DNA of 64,000 nucleotides, taken from positions 17,178,993 through 17,242,992 of the forward strand of contig OX442416.1 of assembly GCA_949361645.1 (NCBI GenBank). Reading direction: 5' to 3'. Below, piece after piece: positions 57,839 through 64,000 of this stretch. The notes under the pieces are model-generated. The model was not told the DNA's origin and searched no databases. It saw only the letters and a program-made list of their open reading frames with translations. The position numbers and the translations under genes were made by a program. Every line of letters begins with the position of its first letter. Position 1 is the stretch's first letter. The DNA is from Spongilla lacustris (lineage: Eukaryota > Porifera > Demospongiae > Spongillida > Spongillidae).

Positions 57839-60800
57839 ATGGCGACGGCCATAGGAAAGATTGGAGAATTCGACGGAGCAACTGAAGATTGGTGCAGCTA
57901 CACCGAAAGGTTAGAGCACTACTTTAAGGCGAATAAAGTAGGGAACGAGGAAAAGAAAGATGCATTTTTGTCGTGCATTGGGAAAGAGACTTTTGGGTTA
58001 CTTCGCGCCTTAGTAGCACCAGCTAAACCAAAAGACAAAACTTATGAGGCAATGGTCGAGACCCTAACGAAACACCTAGCCCCGAAACCGATAGTAATAG
58101 CGGAAAGGTTTAGGTTTAACAAAAGGGACCAGAAGGAAGGGGAAGGAATCAGAGCGTATGTAGCCAGCCTTCAAAAGTTAGCCGAGCATTGTGCTTTTGG
58201 TGACAGTTTAGCAGACATGTTACGTGACAGATTAGTATGCGGAATCAGGGACGAAGGCGTACAAAAGCGTCTGTTAACAAAGTCCGACCTCACCTTTGCG
58301 AAGACTTTAGAAATTGCGGAGGTAGCAGAGAGAGCAAAAAGAGAGGCTGCTGAATTGCATGAAGGAGTATCGGAAGTACATAAGATTCCTGCGCACAACC
58401 CAAAACGTTCCTTTGACCGAGTAGTCAATAGCTGCTATCGTTGTGGAGGCAACGGGCATGGACCAGATAGATGTTACTTTAAAAAGGAGTTGTGCAGATG
58501 CTGCAACAAAAGGGGACATATAGAAAAGGTTTGTAAATCTAAGGCCAGCAAGGTAAAAGAAATTGCAAAGGAGGAGGAGGAAGATCAGGAAAGGAGAGAA
58601 GAAAATCAAGTGAACTGGGGTCAAGTCAACACAATAGGGAAGAAATGGAGTTCAAAAAAACCCATGTGCATAGATATCATAGTGGAAGGGCAAATAGTAA
58701 AGATGGAACTAGATACCGGTGCAGCAGTGTCCTTAATACCCCTCAACACATACCAACAGAGGTTTTCACATATCCCCATGAAGAAGACAAAGGCACGGTT
58801 AAGGACATATACAGGGGAGCAAATAAGCCTCAAGGGGGAGTTGCAAGTCAGAGTGAAGAAGGAAGGCAAAGAGTGGACATTACCCCTATTGGTGGTGGAA
58901 GGACAGGGACCACCATTGATAGGGCGGAATTGGTTGGAAAGTATCCCACTGGATTGGGGAATGATCAAAACGGTACAATGCAAAGAAGGGAATCAGAGAG
59001 CAACAAGATTGAAATTACTGATGGAAAGGTACCCAAACCTGCAAAGAGAAGAATTAGGAGTTTTAAAGGGTACAAAAGCCAAACTGAACATAAGGGAAGG
59101 ATGTACACCAGTCTTCCTCAAGGCTAGACCGGTTCCTTACTCCCTAAGAGCGAAGGTGGAAGCTGAACTGGAACGGCTACAGAAAGCTGGGATTATAACC
59201 CCCATAGAGTGGAGTGAGTGGGCTACCCCAATCGTGGTGGTCCCAAAACCTGATGGAGCGATCAGGCTGTGTGGGGACTATAAAACAACAGTGAACCCTG
59301 CTCTAAAAATCGACAAATACCCCCTTCCTAAGATCGAAGACATCTTTGCTAGTTTGGGAGGCAGTACAGTGTTTAGTAAAATTGACTTAAAACAAGCCTA
59401 CTCCCAGATGGAGCTCGATGATGAGGCAAAGAAACTTTTGACCATCAATACTCAGAAAGGCTTATACCAGTACAACAGGTTAGCTTTTGGGATAGCGTCT
59501 GCACCTGCGATGTGGCAAAGGACTATGGATCAGATCCTACAAGGGATACCGAAGTCCCAATGTTTGTTGGACGACATAGTAGTTGCAGGGAGAGATGAAG
59601 ATGAACATTTCAACATACTTAATCAAGTGTTGGAACGTCTGGACAAAAACAATCTCACCATAAACCCAAAGAAGTGTGCCTTTTTCCAGGAAAGTATCAC
59701 TTTTTGTGGTCATCAGATTGACAAGGAAGGCTTACATAAGACGCTGGACAAGATCCAAGCAGTGAGAGAAGCACCTAGGCCAAGCAAAGTTACGGAATTA
59801 CGGTCCTTTTTAGGGCTTGTGAACTATTATAATCGATTTCTCCCAAACTTGTCAACCAGGCTGACGCCCTTATATGCGCTGCTACAGAAACACACCACAT
59901 GGAAATGGTCTACAAAATGCCAAGAGGCATGTGAAGAAGTGAAAGCATTGATCACATCAGAACAAGTATTGACACACTTCAACCCGGAATTACCCCTCAC
60001 ATTGGCATGTGATGCAAGCCCCTATGGTCTGGGGGCGGTACTGTCGCATACTATTTCAAAAGGAGTCGAACGACCAATAGCCTTTGCCTCACGTACCCTA
60101 ACAGCATCAGAACAGAAGTATGCCCAAATTGACAAGGAAGCCACAGCTTTAATATGGGGGATAAAGCATTTTCATCAATACCTTTATGGTAAACGGTTCA
60201 CATTGATAACAGACCACCAACCACTGACAGCAATTTTTAATCCTGAGAAAGGTGTTTCCACTACTACGGCAGCTCGTCTCCAAAGATATGGGGTATTCTT
60301 GTCAGGATACAGCTTCAACATAGTATACCGGAACACAACACTTCACGGTAATGCAGACGCATTGTCTCGCCTACATACGAACAGTCAGGACCTGGGGTCC
60401 AACAAAGAAGAAGAAGAAGTGAAGCTGTTAGCGATTCAGCAAATTGAACCATTACCTGTGACGGCAGAAGACATAAGAATAAACACTCAAAGAGACCCTA
60501 CTTTGGCTAAAGTGTATCAGTTTGTGTTGCAAGGATGGCCCCTTGAAACTGGAAGAGACCTGAAACCATACATGGACAGAAAGGATGAGCTGACAATAGA
60601 GCAGGACTGTTTGATGTGGGGGATGCGGGTGGTAGTTCCAAACAAATTGCAAGAGAAAGTGTTGGAGGAACTGCATGGTGGACACATAGGGGTCATCAAG
60701 ATGAAAGGTTTGGCTCGGTGTCACATATGGTGGCCAGGCATTGACAAGGACATTGAAGAAATCACCAGATCATGTGAAGGTTGCTTATTGATGAAACGGA

Positions 60801-61351
60801 ATCCAAAGCTTACACCAATACATCCATGGGAGTTCCCTGAAGGGCCTTGGCGGCGAGTTCATATTGACTTTGCGGGACCCTTCGAGAACAGAATGTTTTT
60901 GGTGGCTGTGGACGCATATTCGAAGTGGCCCGAAGTAATGATGATGGAGGGAACAACAACTACCCAGACAATAGACCAACTGCGGAATTTATTTGCACGA
61001 TGGGGAATTCCGCAGCAAGTTGTAAGTGACAATGGTCCACAGTTTGTATCGGAGGAATTCACAAGGTTCATAAAGGCTAACAATATTAAGCACACCAAAT
61101 CAAGCCCTTACCACCCGGCAACTAATGGCCTTGCAGAACGTTTCATTCAAACTTTTAAACAGGCCCTGAAATCTGCACGAAAAGGTAAAAGGTCATTGGA
61201 ACACAGAATGGCTGACTTCTTAATAAGCTACAGGAATACAGTACATGCCACGACAGAAACATCTCCAGCACAGCTGATGATGGGGAGGACCTTAAGAAGT
61301 AGAATTCACCTCTTGAGGCCAGACCTGAGGGGAGTGGTGACCAAACATTAA
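57839..61351 (+). CDS. Gag-Pol polyprotein of the Ty3-type element
   Basis: 1170 codons from the ATG 32 bp past the LTR. Residues 1 to about 180 are a gag-like capsid region. Two zinc knuckles follow, CYRCGGNGHGPDRC (about 199) and CRCCNKRGHIEKVC (about 219), both CX2CX4HX4C. The aspartic protease motif is LDTGAAVSLI (about 291). RT has LLDDIVVAG at about 576, with L where Y is usual. RNase H begins near LACDASPYGLGAV (about 721). The integrase zinc finger is HGGHIG...RSCEGC (about 945-981), and the catalytic residues are D in HIDFAG (about 1010), D in VSDNGPQF (about 1063) and E in TNGLAERF (about 1099). The frame stops at 61349-61351, before the integrase C-terminal module, which continues in the same frame. 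Confidence 0.95.
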   Translation: MATAIGKIGEFDGATEDWCSYTERLEHYFKANKVGNEEKKDAFLSCIGKETFGLLRALVAPAKPKDKTYEAMVETLTKHLAPKPIVIAERFRFNKRDQKEGEGIRAYVASLQKLAEHCAFGDSLADMLRDRLVCGIRDEGVQKRLLTKSDLTFAKTLEIAEVAERAKREAAELHEGVSEVHKIPAHNPKRSFDRVVNSCYRCGGNGHGPDRCYFKKELCRCCNKRGHIEKVCKSKASKVKEIAKEEEEDQERREENQVNWGQVNTIGKKWSSKKPMCIDIIVEGQIVKMELDTGAAVSLIPLNTYQQRFSHIPMKKTKARLRTYTGEQISLKGELQVRVKKEGKEWTLPLLVVEGQGPPLIGRNWLESIPLDWGMIKTVQCKEGNQRATRLKLLMERYPNLQREELGVLKGTKAKLNIREGCTPVFLKARPVPYSLRAKVEAELERLQKAGIITPIEWSEWATPIVVVPKPDGAIRLCGDYKTTVNPALKIDKYPLPKIEDIFASLGGSTVFSKIDLKQAYSQMELDDEAKKLLTINTQKGLYQYNRLAFGIASAPAMWQRTMDQILQGIPKSQCLLDDIVVAGRDEDEHFNILNQVLERLDKNNLTINPKKCAFFQESITFCGHQIDKEGLHKTLDKIQAVREAPRPSKVTELRSFLGLVNYYNRFLPNLSTRLTPLYALLQKHTTWKWSTKCQEACEEVKALITSEQVLTHFNPELPLTLACDASPYGLGAVLSHTISKGVERPIAFASRTLTASEQKYAQIDKEATALIWGIKHFHQYLYGKRFTLITDHQPLTAIFNPEKGVSTTTAARLQRYGVFLSGYSFNIVYRNTTLHGNADALSRLHTNSQDLGSNKEEEEVKLLAIQQIEPLPVTAEDIRINTQRDPTLAKVYQFVLQGWPLETGRDLKPYMDRKDELTIEQDCLMWGMRVVVPNKLQEKVLEELHGGHIGVIKMKGLARCHIWWPGIDKDIEEITRSCEGCLLMKRNPKLTPIHPWEFPEGPWRRVHIDFAGPFENRMFLVAVDAYSKWPEVMMMEGTTTTQTIDQLRNLFARWGIPQQVVSDNGPQFVSEEFTRFIKANNIKHTKSSPYHPATNGLAERFIQTFKQALKSARKGKRSLEHRMADFLISYRNTVHATTETSPAQLMMGRTLRSRIHLLRPDLRGVVTKH

Positions 61352-61966
61352 GCAGCCCAAGTGGAGACTCGACCAGCGGCCATAGAGCGCAGTTTTGAAG
61401 AGGGGGAGCAAGTGATGGCAAGAGACTACCGTCTGGCAAAGGAGAGGTGGCAACATGCTACTGTGATGTCAAAGATTGGTGTAAAGTCATACCTGTTGAA
61501 GTTGTCTGATGGACTGATATGGAAACGACATTCAGACCAGATAGTGAAGGCAAATTGGAGAGGGCTGGAAGGAACTCACAACAGTTGGAACCCTGACCTA
61601 GAGGAAGAAGATGCAGAAGAGAACAAAGACATTGTAGTAAATACTCCTCCACGCCCAACGGCAAGTAGGGAGGTAGTGACAGCAGAGGATCTTGGACGAT
61701 CACGGGGGGAAACCCGAGAAGGTATGGACAGAGCAGAAGCAGGTGGACTCCCGGACAGAGCAGAACCAGGTGGACCCACTACACCTATGAAGAGAGGAAA
61801 TACTGAGTCACCCAGGGGAGGTACTCCTAGTCTTGAAAGTCAGCAAACTTCAGACCATAGGCCTTCTCCGTCTCAGAATCTTCCATCCATTAACCAACCA
61901 GTCACGGAACCAATGAGGACTCGTTATGGTCGAGTAGTGAAGAAGCCTATTCGCTTCCAGGACTGA
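61352..61966 (+). CDS. integrase C-terminal region after an in-frame stop
   Basis: The same frame as the upstream polyprotein stays open for 204 more codons. FEEGEQVMARDYRLAKERW, then LKLSDGLIWKRHSDQI, is the chromodomain-side GPY/F-like module of Ty3 integrases (W, then DG-x-x-x-(K/R)RHxDQ). A long proline- and charge-rich tail follows and ends MRTRYGRVVKKPIRFQD, a common C-terminus of such Pol proteins. It has no good start of its own, so its expression would need readthrough. Otherwise the stop is a recent inactivating change. Confidence 0.8.
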   Translation, partial: AAQVETRPAAIERSFEEGEQVMARDYRLAKERWQHATVMSKIGVKSYLLKLSDGLIWKRHSDQIVKANWRGLEGTHNSWNPDLEEEDAEENKDIVVNTPPRPTASREVVTAEDLGRSRGETREGMDRAEAGGLPDRAEPGGPTTPMKRGNTESPRGGTPSLESQQTSDHRPSPSQNLPSINQPVTEPMRTRYGRVVKKPIRFQD

Positions 61967-61970
61967 ATTA

Positions 61971-61981
61971 CAGGGGAGGAG
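61971..61981 (+). promoter_or_regulatory. polypurine tract
   Basis: AGGGGAGGAG directly precedes the 3' LTR, the usual place of the plus-strand primer. Confidence 0.75.
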
Positions 61982-62126
61982 TGTGATGTAGTGGTTATGC
62001 TGTATATCTATTATGGTGTGGCTATGCGCATGCGTGTTCTATGATTTCTATTGATTCATGGCGTGTGGATGGTTTTTGTGGAATTCTTGAGAATACCTGA
62101 ACATTCGGTTGCCCGCGAACTCTATA
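61982..62126 (+). repeat. 3' LTR
   Basis: 145 bp, apparently identical to the 5' LTR. It is followed by the CAAAT target duplication at 62127-62131. Confidence 0.93.
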
Positions 62127-62153
62127 CAAATGACTACATGTAACAGTATATGC

Positions 62154-62217
62154 TAGTTGGGCGTAGCCCGACCTTCGCGTATCCGCCAATACGCGAAGGT
62201 CGGACTACGCCCAACTA
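62154..62217. repeat. 64-bp palindromic mini-element, AGTTGGGCGTAGCCCGACC family
   Basis: AGTTGGGCGTAGCCCGACCT continues TCGCGTAT on the left and is mirrored on the right with one mismatch around a 6-base centre (CCGCCA). Related pieces occur at 3451, 24085-24160, 32941 and 50409. Confidence 0.85.
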
Positions 62218-62910
62218 ACAGTATGCATGGGTAAAAGTTCCGCAATTCTTGATCGTATGCGGAACTTTTACCCATAGTTGCACGGAACCCGTAATTTAAT
62301 TCACGAACCCTCCCCCTGTTTCGCCGCTGCTGTTTGTTGTGGGCGGGACGTGGGCGCCCCATTTTAGAATGGATATCCCGCGGTTGCTAAGCCTGCATGT
62401 ATTGTTATCTCATTCTCGCGGGCTATACATGTAGCTATACATGTATAGAAGTTATGAATAAATTATTTTGATGGCAAGCGGAACTAGTTCTGACGAACGG
62501 GGGGGGGTCGACCGAACCCACCGACCCCCCCCCCCCCCCCCCCCCCCCCCCCAGCCTACGGGCCTGTTGCCAAGGTACAGTCGTCAACGTTTAACCTGCG
62601 CGCTAACAATAAGTAGGATTGTATATAGATTGAAAACAACTAACCTATAAAGACACATCTTACCAGTAAAACACGCGTTAAGTGCTCGAATATGCTCAAA
62701 AAGCTAGAATAACTTTGTACATAAATATAATGTTGTACGATGAGCTAGAGGTTTCCAATCCGTATATCAAAATCTATAATATTACGCGATGATTACATAA
62801 TCAGTTATTGCAAATCCAAAACCTCTTTGGGCGACTTCTGTCCTAAAGTTTTTATTTATTTTTTAAATAAAGGCTAATGGCAAGTTGTTCTCTTAAATGC
62901 AGATAGCATT
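62218..62910. other. poly-G/C runs, no gene seen
   Basis: A GGGGGGGG run near 62500 and a C-run at 62524-62552 mark the end of the outer TIR element. A short near-inverted pair, GTAAAAGTTCCGCA...GCGGAACTTTTACCCAT, lies at 62230-62275. The rest is AT-rich. Confidence 0.55.
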
Positions 62911-63460
62911 TTAAATATAGTCTTCCCCATCAAGTGGCATGGTCTTTTGGATGACACCATAGGCCTCAGATGGATGTACTATAATGTCCAGATCATGTCT
63001 GTTGATCACAGCACTGTTGTTGTCCATCTGAACCAAGTCAATCTGCTGTGAATGAACTGTTCACAAGAAAAGGTTACATAACCATTACATCATCATGCTA
63101 TAATTCATATACCTATTCTTCTCCTCTGAATGTTCACATAGATGGATACACCTACAATGATTGCTATCACCAGTACCAATATTCCAATGATGGTACCCAA
63201 AACTGCAAGGTTACAAGGACACAATCAATGATGTGACCACACCCCCCACAGTTATTACCAATGGTTACAGTAGAACTTTGGTTTTGATATATGTTAGCTG
63301 GAGCAGAAAAGGTCCACCCAATGGTCCCTGCAGCTTGAAACAGTGAGATAAATTGATTGTATAGTAGTACAGTATTATTTTATAATCATGTAACCAAACC
63401 TCCATCAAGTCGTGATGAAGCAACTGTAGCTCCCTCCCTCCCTCCCTTCTTCCCTCTAAC
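62911..63460 (-). CDS. 3' exons of a type I single-pass membrane protein with tyrosine-containing tail
   Basis: Three minus-strand exons join in phase, all through phase-1 introns. Exon 63327-63259 (CTGCAG before, GTAATA after) reads TIGWTFSAPANIYQNQSSTV and has an N-glycosylation site (NQS). Exon 63202-63113 (CCTTGCAG / GTATAT) is a transmembrane helix, GTIIGILVLVIAIIVGVSIY, followed by the stop-transfer residues QRRR. Exon 63056-62911 (TGTGAACAG) is a 48-residue tail ending at TAA, with SEAYGVIQKT and GEDYI as possible phosphotyrosine sites. A further exon piece (ATVASSRLDG, about 63428-63399, before GTTTGG) may precede and run into the gap. The extracellular domains are not in view, so the family (adhesion molecule, receptor phosphatase or other) cannot be told. 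Confidence 0.7.
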
Positions 63461-63660
63461 NNNNNNNNNNNNNNNNNNNNNNNNNNNNNNNNNNNNNNNN
63501 NNNNNNNNNNNNNNNNNNNNNNNNNNNNNNNNNNNNNNNNNNNNNNNNNNNNNNNNNNNNNNNNNNNNNNNNNNNNNNNNNNNNNNNNNNNNNNNNNNNN
63601 NNNNNNNNNNNNNNNNNNNNNNNNNNNNNNNNNNNNNNNNNNNNNNNNNNNNNNNNNNNN
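63461..63660. other. assembly gap, 200 N
   Basis: 200 unknown bases. The size is probably a placeholder. It interrupts the membrane-protein gene on the minus strand. Confidence 0.99.
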
Positions 63661-64000
63661 GGATGTCATGGAGAAGGCACAGAACTTGAACCAGGTCTGG
63701 GCACTGGTCACCACTTGCAGTAACCCTTTATAAGCCAGTCAGATACAGTGATATTAGCCCTTTAGTGACATGAGTTTTAACCCTGTAAAGACACCAATAT
63801 CAGCATTATTCTCCAGAACAAATTTTTATTTGTATATGTCTAGTTGCCATGGTGATTCATGTCCTCCTACTATGCTGCAAAACTCATAGTCTGTTGTATG
63901 ATGATTAATTAATATTGTTTGTTTTCCATATATAGTATGGAGGAGGAGAGGACACAACTACACCGAGTACTTCGAGGCCGCGAGGGGAGGGAGACCTCAC
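63661..64000. other. possible upstream exon and window edge
   Basis: On the minus strand a stretch just right of the gap (63661 to about 63725) is open and could encode VTASGDQCPDLVQVLC as part of an extracellular exon. At 63937-64000 a GGAGGAGGAGAGG segment is open on both strands at the edge. Neither can be assigned. Confidence 0.3.

Larger units (their letters stand above)
57662..62126 (+). mobile_element. complete Ty3/gypsy-type LTR retrotransposon, 4465 bp
   Basis: Two 145-bp LTRs that look identical flank a primer-binding-like site, one gag-pol frame with a single in-frame stop, and a polypurine tract. The domain order protease, RT, RNase H, integrase is that of Ty3/gypsy elements. Identical LTRs and an exact target duplication mean a very recent insertion. 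There is no envelope ORF. The element lies inside an older TIR element. Confidence 0.95.
57311..62566. mobile_element. older TIR element (CAGGCCCGTAGGCTG ends) split by the Ty3 insertion
   Basis: CAGGCCCGTAGGCTG at 57311-57325 and its inverse CAGCCTACGGGCCTG at about 62552-62566 are terminal inverted repeats, each followed by G/C runs and a GGTTCGG-like piece. Without the retrotransposon (57662-62126) and one CAAAT copy the element is about 790 bp. It has a GGGGCGGAGCCCC-rich block at 57390-57475 and a nested palindrome at 62154. No clean 8-bp target duplication was seen. Confidence 0.6.

Noticed and set aside
58645..59127. 160-codon ORF inside the retrotransposon
   Set aside because: Out-of-frame shadow of the Gag-Pol frame.

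Overview
The window looks like nuclear DNA of a marine invertebrate metazoan. Coding exons are short, split by short GT-AG introns, and sit among dense transposable elements, microsatellites, homopolymer runs and a 200-base assembly gap. Two seven-transmembrane receptors, a single-pass membrane protein with tyrosines in its tail, and hAT, pogo/Tc5, Ty3 and non-LTR remnants all fit an animal. A sponge or cnidarian is my best guess (inference, low confidence); nothing here is bacterial.

Layout. 1-1853 is a 24-bp minisatellite that abuts a minus-strand exon-like ORF. 3.6-5.75 kb holds a chain of unrecognised plus-strand exons between two blocks rich in GGCGT(T/A)AC. 7.5-8.2 kb (minus) carries a RAG1 N-terminal-like zinc-binding region that seems broken. 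10.2-10.8 kb is a compact gene for a small secreted, probably GPI-anchored, cysteine-rich protein with a visible TATA box. 11.0-12.25 kb has short candidate exons on both strands. 13.8-16.2 kb is small inverted-repeat elements and a minisatellite. 16.2-22.75 kb is a giant inverted repeat with pogo/Tc5-like transposase fossils in both arms. 23.9-24.5 kb is a TIR element with another palindrome inside.

25.2-26.5 kb (plus) and 30.96-31.86 kb (minus) are two intronless 7TM receptor genes. The second lies between two direct copies of a segmental duplication (about 27.0-29.7 and 32.1-35.0 kb), each holding a decayed Ldh2-family dehydrogenase gene split by a long homopurine tract. 37.2-39.4 kb is a nine-copy tandem array. 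41-45 kb holds minisatellites, a Ty3-type integrase fossil and a nested inverted repeat. 47.05-49.13 kb is a long intact hAT transposase ORF.

52.2-54.3 kb is a broken reverse transcriptase. 55.1-57.2 kb is an internally deleted pogo-like element. 57.66-62.13 kb is a complete young Ty3-type retrotransposon with identical 145-bp LTRs and a 5-bp target duplication, itself inside an older TIR element. The window ends with the last three exons of a type I membrane protein (minus strand) and the gap.

Only about five genes look like host genes with good support. Most of the window is explained by mobile and tandem DNA. Splice sites and families were read by eye; no search was run.
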